A stretch of DNA of 64,000 nucleotides from Botrytis cinerea B05.10 (GCF_000143535.2 NC_037323.1:434001-498000); one strand, 5' to 3'; shown: positions 10,455 through 23,571, numbered from the stretch's first letter. Program-made: numbers and translations. The notes: generated from the sequence alone by a model not told the origin.

Positions 10455-12251
10455 TTTGATCTGAATTGACTCGTGAATGTGTTCTCCTCGAAGCTTGTTA
10501 AGGAATTGGGAAGATCTCAAGCTGTGGAGGATATTATTATGCGCGGCGTGGGGAAGTAAATATGGACGTCATGGACTTTTAACATGCGGCCGCATCATGT
10601 GATACGCCGAGGTTAGAGCTTCAGGTGCGATTCTTCCCGACTGGCAATTCCAATTTCGAATTCGTAATTATTAAGAGAATAAAGCAGTTGATATACTCGC
10701 ATTATATTAATGTCAGGTGTTCCTATTTTCATGATACTGTGACCAAGTGGAGAATATCAATGCTCACTCTGGGCTTTGGACCAGGAGATGAGATATGAAA
10801 TTCAGCATTTGAAAACAATTCGACTTTCAAAATGAATTTAATATGTTAAGTAATTTGAGGACTACTTCTTTTGTCACAAATCACAATTAGTATTCTCAAG
10901 TCTGTGGAGGAGCCAGGGCTTAAGACCGTTTTGAGACTGCAACCAATGTCTTTCAATACAGAATGTTAAGCTTTGAAATTCCAAGCAGGGAGGAATACCA
11001 AGTGGCTTTCTATATTTGCCCTCAACGCCCTCGCTTTTACCCTAGTATGAGCAGGGGCATTCCTACTGTGATGAATTCATCTACCTTGATCGGTTTCGAA
11101 AGGGCCTTTGGGTGTTCAAAATGCCCACATGCAAGAACATTCGTTCCTGTCAATTATAAAATAGTAATACTTTACTTTTGTTTTCGGGGGTTCCTCGTAT
11201 CTACGCATGAAATCTCTTCATCAATAGCATCAGATAATCTAAAATCTGAGAGATATGATTCAGTATTCGTGCCGTGCACTTTTGGTGAATAATTGCTGTA
11301 TGTTCTACATGTTTGTATTATTGCGTATAGTTTTTTCCTCTGGGATATATTAAGGATGTCAACATTTGATGACTTGTCCATCGCTTGAGCTCAGTTCGCA
11401 CACCAACACCATATTACGTATGAAGGAGCCATGTAGTGGCCTTCAAAAGCAAGAAAAGATGAATTTGTCCATTAAAGAATGCTAAAACTTGTGCCCTATT
11501 TCATTGATATACAATCAAATTGTCTCTAGCCTAGAGTTTTTTCCCCAGTGGTGCTTTAGCACTCAGCTTGATTATACAAGTAGTTTTGACCTGACACATT
11601 GTATACCAAAAGAAACTTCAATATCTCTGCTTCTCCGATGACAGCAGTTTGAGTCTGCAAACTTCGCACCAGAAACAAATTTTTAAATTTTAACCTCATT
11701 GACCATAATAGCGAGGCGAGCCACTCAAACTTTGAATCATATTTGAATATTTGTCACTTTTAAGGCACCACGAGCTTAACATTTGGTCGGGATATAGGAA
11801 ATCTTGTTACTTTGTGGTTCTAGACGATTCAGCACGGAACTTAGATTTCGAGAGTATCTGCTCGCTTATGACTCCCGACTTTTACTAAACCCCTTTCGAC
11901 TCTATTAATCATTTATTCACACTTTACCTTCCGTGTAGAGTTACTGCTATAATTAATGATAGAAGCAGGCATCACGTGCCTCTTTAAAAGTAATGATGGT
12001 ATTGGGAGGGAGCTATGAGTTAAGCTTAGCTTGCCTACAAAAATAATTGACCGATGAGTGGTTTCACTGATCTGGATTTCTACATCATTCATAACTATCT
12101 TGCTCCCGTTGTAAATTCTACTACGTGAAACCTCGTGGGAATACTCGGTAGCTTTAACCATAGCTCATAGTTCGTTAATATACATGTAAGATCCATGTCG
12201 ATATTCCCAAACCCCTCCCTAATATTGGATACTTCACTTCCGGTCACAAAC
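10455..12251. other. Intergenic, nothing recognised
   Basis: About 1.8 kb of AT-rich sequence upstream of the SDH assembly factor. Only short, compositionally random ORFs are present. The proximal 150 bases should contain the sdh5 promoter. A NotI-like GCGGCCGC at about 10586 is the only notable local GC-rich spot. Confidence 0.5.
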
Positions 12252-12861
12252 ATGTGTCGACTCACCAAACCCATCACATACTATTGTGATGACAACCAAT
12301 CATCGCCACCACAATATCTATCTCAACCCAAAACCAGAGCAATAGGAAGGATGCCTAAGCCACCACAATGTAAAGCTTCGCGGGCGAAGATTCTCATCGC
12401 CAGAGAGAACATGTTGCGATGCACCTGATCAAGTACTACTCGCGAATTCGATCTGTTCTGATTGCCAATCACAATGGGGAACCGAACGTACCGCCATCAT
12501 AAATGCGCATATGAAGACTATTCTACAACGCATGGATGATCTATGTGGACTCTTTTACAATCCCATAAAACTCAGAGCGGAAATGCCTTCCTCGTGTCAC
12601 TTAGTTTTAGATTTTGCTATACATATAGATATGCCCACCCCGAACGAAACGTGTACTGAATATCCGTTGTCGCGAAAAGGCGTTGGGTATCGGAACAAAA
12701 CAATATCCAATGGTACCAAGTACTCTGATCAACTTCTCCGTGTAGAAATTCCGCGGTTGCGGAAATTGACGGATATGATAGGTCATACGGATAGCGAGGC
12801 GAAACACAAACCGCTCGCGGAGATATTTGGTCAGCTTGCTCGTTGCCAGATTAAGTTTTAA
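12252..12861 (+). pseudogene. Possible decayed relative of the 13526 gene
   Basis: An ORF of 58 codons starts at 12252 with MCRLTKPITYYCDDNQ and stops at 12428. Broken reading frames continue to 12861, including an open stretch from 12511. The opening resembles that of the intact gene at 13526 (MCFPANVARYYCDNR): Met-Cys, eight residues, then Tyr-Tyr-Cys-Asp. This suggests a paralogue that has lost its frame, but the match is short and no longer alignment is obvious by eye. Treat it as a weak call. Confidence 0.2.
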
Positions 12862-13525
12862 GTACTATATACGTTGAAAGGATCATGCTCGCGTGTAGAG
12901 ACATGAAATTCGAGGATTCTCGGTAGGCAGAGCATGATTGACGGTGCAACATCACATGATACTCGAAGATGGTCATGTTGTCCCGCACGCTTCGGTGGTT
13001 GCATCATTCTAGGCTGTTTGGCGTATTATTGTAATCCAAGCTCAGCATTTTCAGGATATGGAATTTGAGATTTCATTTCTATTTTCCGTGATTTGATTTT
13101 AGTATTGTCACTCTACTTTGACTCTCAAGACCAAAACCTACATGTAGTTATGTGGTGGCGCTTGAGATGGGTCGAAACTACAATATGAGTCTTCTAGCTT
13201 GCTTCTAGAAAGGATTCATCGTGATGAATCATGTTTCTCTGATGACTGGGAGGGTTTTGAATTCCATACCTAATACCCAGAAGTTTCCCTCTCAGTTCGC
13301 TCTTTTTTGTTCTTCAGTACAACCAAGCACTTGCTCAGATATCAACGCTGAAATCTTCAATAATTCGACGATCAAAAATCAAACATAATACAACAATCGA
13401 ATACAAAGTGTCTCTGCTATCATATCTCAGAGACCGTTCTTCCATTACAGGTAATGTGAACATTCTACTTCAGGTAAATGAGCCGTCGCTGACTCTATCC
13501 CAAGAAGAAACACTCAACTGCAATT

Positions 13526-14173
13526 ATGTGTTTTCCCGCCAACGTCGCTAGATACTACTGCGATAATCGCATGGATGATCGTAGATATCAGCGCCAACAA
13601 TTATGGAATGGATGTCATAATCACCGGGATCCGGAACTTCGAAACCGACAATTCATAGAAGATGAGAATAGACGGCCGTGCTATACTAGCCTTAATCCCC
13701 CTTTGCCTACTGACATTTGTCCCGATCACCGGGCTGAACTTGGTAATGATGATAGCAATATCATACAAAACAACGTCAGGGTACTCCTCGAACGGCTGAG
13801 AGAAGCTAGCAATTACCGCGAACTTGCTACAGGCGCCCCTGACATAAGGGAGCACGCTTATTTCGACGTCTTGTACTATTCTGACTGGCTCGATGCACAT
13901 CCCAGGGAAAATGAGCAATTCGCAGAGTATGGAGACCATCCACAACATCCACGGCCTCCGAGGAATTGGGGAGACAGAACAAGTGTGTACACTTATTGGC
14001 GGGTGCTACAGGACCTAGAATTGGTTACTATCCGCAATGAAATAAATGCTGAGGAGGGGGGCCAGGCCAGACCGAATGTGATGAGGCGTCTATTGTTTCA
14101 ACTTTATCGCGCAAAGATCGAGTATCAAAGGGCGTGGACGATATTGAACCAACCTCTTCCTCCAGATATTTAG
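13526..14173 (+). CDS. Hypothetical 215-aa polar protein
   Basis: A complete single-exon ORF from ATG to TAG. I do not recognise it. The N-terminal ~75 residues contain spaced cysteines (positions 2, 12, 31, 53, 66) in an Asn/Arg-rich context. This is reminiscent of the short Cys/His-bearing N-termini of many uncharacterised fungal proteins, but no standard zinc-binding pattern is clear. Residues 80-215 are charged and probably helical (NVRVLLERLREASNYRELA; LRRLLFQ-like end). There is no signal peptide or membrane segment. It lies isolated, with over 1 kb of spacer on each side. Length and composition favour a real gene. Confidence 0.55.
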   Translation: MCFPANVARYYCDNRMDDRRYQRQQLWNGCHNHRDPELRNRQFIEDENRRPCYTSLNPPLPTDICPDHRAELGNDDSNIIQNNVRVLLERLREASNYRELATGAPDIREHAYFDVLYYSDWLDAHPRENEQFAEYGDHPQHPRPPRNWGDRTSVYTYWRVLQDLELVTIRNEINAEEGGQARPNVMRRLLFQLYRAKIEYQRAWTILNQPLPPDI

Positions 14174-17100
14174 CTGCATCACCGCAGCTATATGGGGAGC
14201 CAGAGTACACTCACTACAAAAGACTCATTGTACAATGAATTAAGCTACTAAAGCAACGCATGGTTTTGGATGGCAGGTAGAAAATAAGTTCCCTCATCCG
14301 CAAAACCTAGTTCCAAGTTCCAACTGCGTATGCACCATCGTGAGACTGTGAACAATATGCACTTGTGATACAGCACGCAGTATCCTAATGATTAACGAGA
14401 ATAGAAATCTCTTACTTTTTTCGAAGCAGGAAGTTTCTGTATGTTTTAATAATATCTCGATGAGTTAACCCAAAATCTCAACTGGATAGCACTCCATACC
14501 CCAACCCTCGAATTATTCACACAAAAATACCCTTTACCCATTAATTAATTTTCTTTTTCATTTTCTTTTCCACCCCAAAAACCACTCATCTATCTCCCTC
14601 TCCAATTCCCCGAAGAAAGAAGAAAAGAGTCAGAGAGAGCATGATCCATCCATCCGAATTTCGTCTGTGTAGTTATAATTTTTGAGACTTTGAAATTGGA
14701 AAGATGAAAACAGGAAGAAAAGGGACTTTGAAGATGAGATACGTGTTCGATTCCTATACGCAATCTAATTATTTCCCACTTGATGAAATATACGAGACAG
14801 TGAAAGGAAAATTGGTTTAGGAATATAAGCTGGAATAGAGGAGATCCGCTTTCTTGGGGGATAATAATAATAAAAAGTATACCGCAAGAATATGTGTAAG
14901 AATATGAGAATGTGATGAAGTAGATGAAATGGGATAGAAAGAGGGAAAGAGACGGAGAGCGTTCTCTTCTTGATTTTCTGGTAACTCTGGCGGAGTGCGA
15001 ATCCTATAAATACTAGAGGTTTCTAACTGCTGAATCTATATACTGTTTGGTATCCATAGATTCGTCTTCTCGGTATTCCTCGCCACTACTCCTCCGACTT
15101 AACCTCCTACCCTTTCCTAGAAATCTCTTTGAAGAAAAGTGACATGTGTGACTCCTTATTACTACTTCTCCATTCCCACTTCCAACTACAACACACAACC
15201 TACTATGAAACTCTCAAATATCAAGACCCAAAGCAGGTATCTATACCGGACTCTCCACCCAGTGTAAAATTTCTTAACGTGATTCCAATGCAAAATGCAT
15301 GGCCGAGTCGAACCCAATATTCAATAATCAGTTCGGACACTAGCCCTTTCTTTCATTACCAAATCCATTCCTTTGTACACTGAACCACAAGCCGAGACTG
15401 AAAACTGGCAAAGCTTGAACACTGTCAAAACTCGGAGACAACATCGTGTATATTCTCTCGCCGAGATAGTCGAGTGTCGAGTACTTTGCTGTAGACTGGA
15501 AGGCGTGGGTGTACGAAAAGTGCTTGATGAAGGGCTTTGGCCATGGATGGCAGGCGGAGAAAAAAGATATGAGGAAGGGAAAGATTTTGAGGAAAGAGTT
15601 CCAATGATGCGTGATAGATTTGTGAAATTGATATTCTGAAGAATTGTCTTTGAGCAGGATACTGCAGTGAATATTCGATTAGAATATCTGAACTATAGCA
15701 TTGTTTGACTTTTTGAAAATATCGCGCGGGAGGCGCAGAGCGAGAACCTGTGAAGAATTAACCAGAGTTGCAGTTTTCACCGCTGTAGTGAAAATATGGT
15801 TAAAAGAACCTCTCAACAGAAGCACAAAAAGCTGGCATCAATGTTCTTCGATCGCTGGCACATCATGGTGTGCTTTGATTGAAAGCTGAAGCTACCCGAA
15901 AGATAGTAATTCAAGAACCATTAGAGATGTCAAATTAATTTATTCCACAGCTACACAAATATGCATACGAGGATAAACCTTTCAACGCCACTGTTCAGGA
16001 CTGGCCTTGAAAATGTCTCCGAGGAAACAAAGTCATTGTCACAAGAAGCCTTATGCCAATATTTGAGGGGAACTGTTTTACATCATGTTCAGGGCGAGAA
16101 TAAAATTGGTTACTGTGAACCCAGTCAACGCAATTAAATTTGAGACGATAATGAGGTGAAGCCTTCCGAGGTCTCAATTCGCCCCAGATGCAATGACACA
16201 GTCGAGAGCAGGGGTGAGGGAAGAGGTTTATCTCAAAAGGTGAGGCATCAAAAGGAATCATCCATAAGTACCAATCGGTAAGGTCGAATGGAACAAATGA
16301 GATGAGTTTTTGAAGTCGGGGTAAAATGTTTGTGGTTTTGAGTTGCTTGTCGCTTTGCTTTGCTCGAGTTTAACTCTCTGCAGCTGATTGATTCCGAGAA
16401 GATTGATGAACACCGGGGCCAAGTAATATCAATACCACCGGCCCCGCGAGGTGATATAGTATTGTACCAGTCTGTGGAAAGAATCTCCAAAGTTGCCGTG
16501 AACAATCATATGAGTTCCCACCAAGAACACAAAGCTCCAAAAGCACAAAATACCTCGAAGCCTTTCAGCCATGTCAAGATCATTCCGATCTCAAGGCAAC
16601 AAACAATATGAAGACCATGGCTCAGATAACTCCCGTCAAGAAACCTATCTACATGCTATGAGAAGCGCGATAGATATAGATGTCTCAAATCGGATGAGCA
16701 AAGTAATGTGCGATATAGACTGACGGCTAGGTCGAATGGGAATGTAATACTCACAAACCAGTGGTTGTGTCGAAGAAAGAAAGAAATCACGACCACGCCG
16801 ACCCTCGTGTCGTTGGGGAAAAGGAAGCAACATCACAAGTATCAAGAAATTTGGTTTTATGTTTTGATATGCTCGTCGCTCGTCGCTCAAAGGTGAGTTC
16901 GAGGACAGTCACGTGATATCTACTTTCTTCTTTTCACCATGGGGCATATTATGCAGAGCATCGGGATGAGACTTTGTATTTCTTATTGCTGAAAAGTCTT
17001 AAGAATCTAGTATGAAATGGAGATACTTATTTCCAATTACAGATATCCGAATCACGAGTGTGGATTTGGTAATTGAGCCTTCTTGTGCTTTGAAACCTAT

Positions 17101-19008
17101 TGTCCTTCCACGGACCAGCGGTACAAGATCAAGCAATGGTTACAAGGTGAACCATAACTTCAAGAGATGAGCAATTGGCCAGATCACTTGCAGACCAGCA
17201 CTATCCCATCGCACTTTCTCCGACTCATCGGAACAATCAATGTCAATAATGACAACACTTCCAATAATTTCCTGACGTCAATTGTTCTTCCATGTTCTTA
17301 TGCCAGAGGAGTTCTAAGGGCAGGGAAATCTATAGACCGACCCAGGTCCTAGAAATCTCGTGCTTCCTCCTCATGTATCCGCCTCGCCCCTTGCCTGCTA
17401 TTTTACCACCACCTTGGAAAAACAACGGGGAAACCAATGGAAAATTATACATGATTTTCGTCACTGGTAGGGATAGTATTTGGTTAATTTCCGGTTTATT
17501 GACGAATCATATTGTGGGTTTTCGGATCTTGTAGTTTATGAAAATCGCTGGAATGGAAGGTCTCAAGGAAGGCATGGAAGCTATGGATTGACGAATCAAG
17601 TCTCAATTCGAAATGAGATATTTCGCATTGGAATTGAATGTTGTGAAGTTGTCGAAAGATTGTTGTGCGCGAATGCATTTTTTTGGGTGAGGGGTCAATC
17701 AAGGGGTTAGGGGGATTGTGATGAACCCGTTGAGCTTGCAGGTTTGAATGCATGTTTGGTGATACAGTACAGTAACAGCGATCACCAAATCCGGAGCAGT
17801 CTTGACCGGATTCGGGTTGTGCGAGGATGCATTAGGAAGGAGAGATCCGAAGTGTGTTACAATCCGGAAAGGTCGTTGGAAAGTGGAAGAGAAGGATTGA
17901 GCGTCGACAGAAACGTCTTGATACACTCTTTGCCAAAGGATCAAGGCTCGTGAATCGTGAAGACTCAATTGCTATGCATTATTTTATTTAGTTCGACGAA
18001 CGAACTGCGCTGGTGAGGTGAGGTAGGCGCAATGCGATTGAGGCGTAAGAAGTAATAAAGAGACAATCATTTGACCGACGCCGTCACGATGCAGCCGTTT
18101 ATTAATATGCTGAGATTTCTTGCTTACATCAAAGACACAGCCACCAATGAAACGGCCGTTTTCTTGCTTCGTACGTTCGTACATTCGTATTTTCGACGAT
18201 GGCATCACTTCTGATTCGTGGGGACATCACGATTGACATTGCATGCTTTAGAGAGACAGCTAATGATTGTGCTTCCGAAAGCCCTTTTTTCTGGTCACCC
18301 AGGCGCAGTTGCAGGCGATATTATACAAGAATAGACCCTGAAGTTGGGGAAGTTTAGATGATTTGGTAGACGGGAGTTTGTGAATCTTAGATTGGAGACT
18401 ATCGATGTTAGTTTTTTAAGATACCGTCTGATCGACATCGTATCTCATTTCCACGAGAAATACCAAGAGACATGGTGAACAAGGCGAACAAGGCAAGATG
18501 GCAAGATCACAACAATAACAACAACAATAACAAACAATAAGGATACAAAATTGTTCAACTAGGAAAGATAGACTTTTGTAGAAATTCTATGCTTCAGGAG
18601 TATATTTAAAGTTATTATAGAAATAGTCACGCGGGAGGATAGGATTAGGAAAACATCAACTCAAATGTCAAAAATGTTCCGATTCATGGTGATGAGATGG
18701 TCATCGATGAACTCACACAGCTGGTGTGAAGGGATACAGTTTGGTAAATATGAATTTGCATTTCCTATCTAGGTCGTAGCGACACATTAGAGCAGGAACA
18801 AACTTATTCTTCCTATCTACCTAGGACCGACCCGTAAAACTTTCAGTGCCCACAGATGCCGCACAAGCTTCCTCTCTTCCGATTCCAACCTTGTTCCGAG
18901 GTTTATATCGACCAAACAAATCCATCCATTCACCGCAATGTATTTGTTTTGATCGATTCTTATACTACACTACGAATAACGTCAATTCTTCTCAGCGAGC
19001 CCGTCGAT
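14174..19008. other. Gene-poor spacer
   Basis: About 4.8 kb with only short overlapping ORFs on both strands, none with recognisable similarity or a convincing splice pattern. Composition is AT-leaning with frequent GATC/CGA-type stretches at 15.9-17.0 kb. I see no tRNA, rRNA or mobile element. Confidence 0.5.
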
Positions 19009-20494
19009 GGGAGCACAGAGCACACCCTTCAGAACTCACCCCCCAAAGAAGACGACGACGACGGCAACAGCAACAGCAGCAACCAGAACAACAGCTCCTA
19101 CCACTACCTCCCGCGCACTCTACTCTTATCGATATAACCCATCAATCAAATCAAATCAAATCAAATCAAATCAAATCAAATCAATCAAGCAAGCCACGAG
19201 CGAGTCCTCCGTCTCCCCCCAAATTCCGATATCACGGTCATAGCCATCCCATCCCGCTGCCAGCTAAGAAAATCTAATTTCGTAGCACGTTGGCTCGGGC
19301 TGAGGAGAGACCTTGAACCCTGGCCAGGAAAAAGTAAAAACGACAGAGTTACAGAGTGCATACTAGGAGTCTTAGAACCTCATCAGTGGTTCGTGAAGAC
19401 TGAGTGGGCTGCGTGAGTGGAGTTTGCATTTTGAGAGAAGTTAGAAGCAGAAGAAAAGGGAAAGAGAAGGGAAAAATCTTTGTCTGAGGGTGTCACTGGC
19501 TGTCTCACATAACCAGACCGGCACAAAACATTGGAAATTATACGTCAATACAGTACATAATCGAAAATAGCCAAGGAGGTATCGACCGAACGCAATTCGA
19601 TCGAAAGCGATTTCCTCTCGTTCATTTTTCTTCTCGATTGTCGGTTTTCTGTTCTTCCTCGTACTGCGACGGCCACTGTCACTATCACTGCCACGCTCAC
19701 GCTCACGCTCACTCTCACTACTGAACGCCTCCATTTCCACTCCCACCACACATTCATTTTCCGTTGCCGATTTGGGCATTCTGGTATCTCGTATTTCATT
19801 CGTCTAAAACGATAAAACAACCAAAAAATAAAAAATAGTAACCTGCCTACCTACCGATTGCAACCCTTTCCAATTTTACCCCTTCGTTCATTACCTGCGT
19901 CTTCGCAACCCAAACAAACCTCTTCTTGTCGGCCCCAAGTCTTAAATCTTAAACTCTAACGCCGTATTAATCGACCTTTCGAAGACGCATTCGATTGCAG
20001 CCTTCTCTTATTATACATAGCACACATCTTGTTAACAGCCATCTATTTCCCAACATCTGCGACGTGTCGAAACCCTCTGTCCCCGGCAGGAAAATAATAA
20101 TAATCAAAGCGTTCGTAACCATTGTACGAGAACCACTCAAGCACACCACACCAAAGCCAATAGCTCGACCTGACCCCCAAATCGATCTTCGTCCGGTCAT
20201 TTCGAAGCACCTCTCGTTTGTGCTTGAATACGTCGAATCCCCTCTTCAACCAATTCGAAACTGCATCGCATTGTAATTCTCCACCGCTCAACAACACATA
20301 CAGTTGGTGGCTCTATTGTTCAGGAAAGGGAAAGATTGGCTGAGGGTAAGATATTTCCAAGATATTATATCAATTGCTCGATTTCTGCATTTTGCCTGAA
20401 TGTTCGATGTAGAGTGGCTGAATGCAATTGGAGATTGGTGACTAATATGGCTACATATAGGAAGCCCAGAAAATTTGTCGTCAGACAATTCACG
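19009..20494 (+). promoter_or_regulatory. ATG-free 5' leader with a leader intron
   Basis: From 19009 to 20399 there is not a single ATG on the plus strand (about 1.39 kb; roughly 20 expected by chance). The next ATGs (20400, 20407, about 20421, 20447) all fall inside a predicted intron, 20346-20460, with a GTAAGA donor, a TGACTAAT branch site and a TAG acceptor. After its removal the first AUG is the start codon at 20495. I infer a long transcribed leader kept free of upstream start codons. The true transcription start is not visible in the sequence. Confidence 0.6.
19145..19195. repeat. TCAAA pentamer microsatellite in the leader
   Basis: About seven tandem copies of TCAAA, followed by TCAATCAAGCAAGCC. 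The same 15-base tail follows a TCAAG pentamer tract at 52774-52814. Confidence 0.85.
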
Positions 20495-21835
20495 ATGTCT
20501 TCTAACAGTACAAGTATGGCAACCAGTGCGCCTGTAACTACTTCTTCTGAAGTCCCTTCGGCGACTTCAGAGTCTTTAACATCCACATCATCCACCGTTG
20601 CTGCTTCATCAAGTGCAATTGCTAACACAACTCCATCGACCACAGTCACAAGTGCTGATCCTGCAAATACTACCCCTACAGTATTACCAACTACACAGTC
20701 TTCGATAGAAACAACTCCAACACCGACAACTACAGCCCCGACAACTCCAGTGTCAATCCCAACAACTCCCACAACTTCGGCTCCTGTTACTCAGCCTACA
20801 ACTCAACAAACCACAGAAGCCGCCACAACTCCTGCCACAACTCCCACCACAACTCCCGCCACAACTCCCGCAACGACTGTCGACCCTACGCAATCTTCTT
20901 CGGTTGTCGTATCAGTCGTTACTGTAACTCCAACGGATGGGATATCGTCTGGACAAGTCACAACCGAATACATCACATCTACTCAGGCCGTTACATCTAG
21001 AGCATCTTCCACATCGTCAACTTCATCTTCTTCAACGGCTTCCGGAACAGCCGGTCTTAGCAACGCAGGATCAAGTAACTCGGGTAGTAAGGGTATTTCA
21101 AGTGGAGGAACAATTGCTATCGCCGTAGTTGTACCTATCGTCGCAGTCGCTGCTTTAATTGCCGCTGGGTTATTCTTCTGGAGAAGACGCAAGCAACGTA
21201 AGGATGCCGAAGAAATGAGAAGAAAGGAAGTTGAGGAATACGGATACAACCCCAACAATGATCCAACTATTCCAGCCGTAGGATCAGGTGGAAGTGATGG
21301 ACCATTCGAAATGCGCGAAGAAGAAGGATCTGGATATCGTGGATGGGGAACTACAGCCGTAGCATCATCGGGAAGAAAAGCCTCGACAACCTTGTCTGGT
21401 GGTCAATCAGCAGGTGGAATTGGTATGGCTTATTCGGATGGATCGCCGACTCATGCACTTTCCGATACTCGATCTGACAATCCTTTAGTTGATCACCATG
21501 AAGAAGAAGGTATGGGCGTTATGGGACCAGCTACAGCGGGAAATCGTGATATCAATCGTGGACCATCGAATGCTTCCTCATCATACAGTGCAGCTGGTCG
21601 ATCAGATGGATCAGGTGAAGCTGGATATAATGGAGGTGGACAATATTATGATCAATACGGAGGCGTTGGAGGAAACCCATATACCGACGCAACACCATAT
21701 GGAAGCCCACAAAATCGAGCTGAAGCTGCGGGACAACCAATTATACGTGATGTATCGGCGAGAAGAAACACACGAATCGAAAACCCATCACATTACCCAG
21801 GTCAACAAAGCGCCGGTATTTCACAAAACTTTTAA
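20495..21835 (+). CDS. Ser/Thr-rich single-pass membrane protein, Mid2/WSC-like
   Basis: A 446-aa protein starting at ATG 20495, the first AUG after the predicted leader intron. Residues 1-200 are almost entirely Ser, Thr, Pro and Ala with TTPTTTPATT-type repeats, the composition of a heavily O-mannosylated ectodomain. A single membrane span (about 205-228, IAIAVVVPIVAVAALIAAGL) is followed by a stop-transfer cluster (WRRRKQRK) and a 215-residue Gly/Ser/Asn/Tyr-rich cytoplasmic tail. This layout matches fungal cell-wall stress sensors of the Mid2/Wsc type and similar uncharacterised proteins. The WSC cysteine domain is absent and no cleavable signal peptide is visible, so it would insert by its single span. 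A role in cell-wall sensing is inference from architecture only. Confidence 0.75.
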   Translation: MSSNSTSMATSAPVTTSSEVPSATSESLTSTSSTVAASSSAIANTTPSTTVTSADPANTTPTVLPTTQSSIETTPTPTTTAPTTPVSIPTTPTTSAPVTQPTTQQTTEAATTPATTPTTTPATTPATTVDPTQSSSVVVSVVTVTPTDGISSGQVTTEYITSTQAVTSRASSTSSTSSSSTASGTAGLSNAGSSNSGSKGISSGGTIAIAVVVPIVAVAALIAAGLFFWRRRKQRKDAEEMRRKEVEEYGYNPNNDPTIPAVGSGGSDGPFEMREEEGSGYRGWGTTAVASSGRKASTTLSGGQSAGGIGMAYSDGSPTHALSDTRSDNPLVDHHEEEGMGVMGPATAGNRDINRGPSNASSSYSAAGRSDGSGEAGYNGGGQYYDQYGGVGGNPYTDATPYGSPQNRAEAAGQPIIRDVSARRNTRIENPSHYPGQQSAGISQNF

Positions 21836-22830
21836 TTCGGATAGGATGGGGTTTAAATTGTTACGATCTTTTTCATCCATCTATGCTATGCACACACGCG
21901 TTCTCATCAAAAGTTTCATTTCGGAAGCCGTGCTCCTTTTCTTAATATGTGGTGGGAATGAATGAAAAGGGAATCTGAGGGGCACAGCTTTGTAGTCATA
22001 TTATATCACAAATACCATTATGGGGGAGTGGAATGGCGTTTTTTCTTCTTCTTTCTTTTTTGAGTCTTGATGAATGGCTTCTTTTCTCTCCTTTTTTCTT
22101 TCTTTCTTTCTTTGGAGGCCAGCTAGCATACGATAAACTAGTTTGAGGTGTAGTGGCTTTCTTTTGTTTGATATTGTGGCGGATTGGTGGATGAGTGGGG
22201 GGGAGGTGAGAGCAGTGTTCTATGAAAGTACCTGGCGCGTTGGAGACGAGCGAGGGAGATAGAGAGATTGCGGGGCGAAGGATTATGGAGCGCGCAGAGT
22301 GGCTCTCGGCATCAGTATCAGCGAGGGTGATGATGGTGTATCTCTGGTAGTGGACGATACAAAGAGCGAACAATGAGTGGAAGATATCTACCTAGCGCAA
22401 GAATACCTAGTGGAGAGTGGCATATACAAAATGAAATAATACATTTTGAACCAGTATTTATTGATTTTTAGTTTGGTGATGTATTGTGATATCATTTGTG
22501 CACGCGTGAACCGCATTACATGTGTGTATGAGTATATTCGATCTGGCTAGCAGTAGAAATGATGATAGATGAGATTTGAGATAGGAGGGTGTGATATGCA
22601 GATGGAGGAATGGGTGGGCAGTAGGAAGTCATGAGAGTTTCGAGTTTGGTCGAGGGCAGAAAGGAGTAGGAATTGAGAAGGGGGGTTAGAGAGAAGTTGA
22701 GATTGAGATTGGGAGTGAGACTGAGATTTGGATTGTATATCGTTGGTTTGTTGACGAGGTTAAATATTTGGGGATATGTTTTGAGAAAGGGAATGGGTAT
22801 TGGATGGAGGATAGAGGATGGGGTGTGGGA

Positions 22831-22919
22831 GGTAGAGAGGTAGAGAGGTAGAGAGGTAGAGAGGTAGAGAGGTAGAGAGGTAGAGAGGTAGAGAGGTAGA
22901 GAGGTAGAGAGGTAGAGAG
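22831..22919. repeat. GTAGAGAG octamer tandem repeat
   Basis: About eleven near-perfect copies of an eight-base unit. The minus strand reads as alternating Leu-Tyr-Leu-Ser-Thr-Ser-like peptide, which is why a spurious ORF covers it. Confidence 0.9.
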
Positions 22920-23468
22920 AGAAATGTGGATTTGTGAATGAGGATGAGTATGAGGTGTTATTGATACGTAGATATATTGACATGTAAATGTAGATTTGTA
23001 GATGCGTAGGTATGAAAATGATTATAGAAATGGATATATACACATATATATTAGCTCTTACTTGGATGGGTGTTGATTGAGAAGCGGTTGCGGAGATTAT
23101 TCCATAGATGGTGGGCTCTAGATATTAGATAGATGTCTAGTATACTGACTGATTGGTCTTGGATTGGATTGGATTGGATTGGATTGTGAATGCTGAGAAA
23201 GGATATGGATGCAGAATTGAGAAGAGAGGGTTGAGAATTGGATTGGGTTGGTCGTGAGAGGGGTAGTTGGGTTTGGAATGAACTCAGAGCATGAGGGGTT
23301 GAATTAGAGAGACGAGGGCCAAGAAGTATGATGCGGATACGGTCGTATGACCTTGGATAGAGAGTTATTGTAGATGGATGCAGAGAGAATCATACTGTAG
23401 TCTCCGAATTGCGAGGGTTTCGGCATCTGTAGATCTGCTGGGTGGTTGGGTGGTAGATGATCTTGGTT

Positions 23469-23571
23469 TCTTGGTAAGAGGAGAGAGGAGGGGAGAGGAG
23501 GGGAGACGAGGGGAGACGAGGAGATGGAAGGGAAGGGAAGAGAGGGGAAGGGGAAGGGGAGGGGGGTTATA
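23469..23571. repeat. Purine-rich GAGGGGA tract
   Basis: About 100 bases of almost pure purine on the plus strand made of imperfect GAGGGGAGAC/GAGG units. Such polypurine-polypyrimidine tracts can form triplex DNA; here it is only a compositional observation. Confidence 0.7.

Noticed and set aside
18846..19277. Overlapping plus-strand ORFs before the Ser/Thr-rich gene
   Set aside because: They read through CAA/CAG and TCAAA microsatellites. Beyond 19009 the stretch contains no ATG, which fits an untranslated leader better.
22516..23043. 175-codon minus-strand ORF
   Set aside because: It is a translation of the GTAGAGAG tandem repeat and flanking low-complexity sequence, with no independent coding signal.
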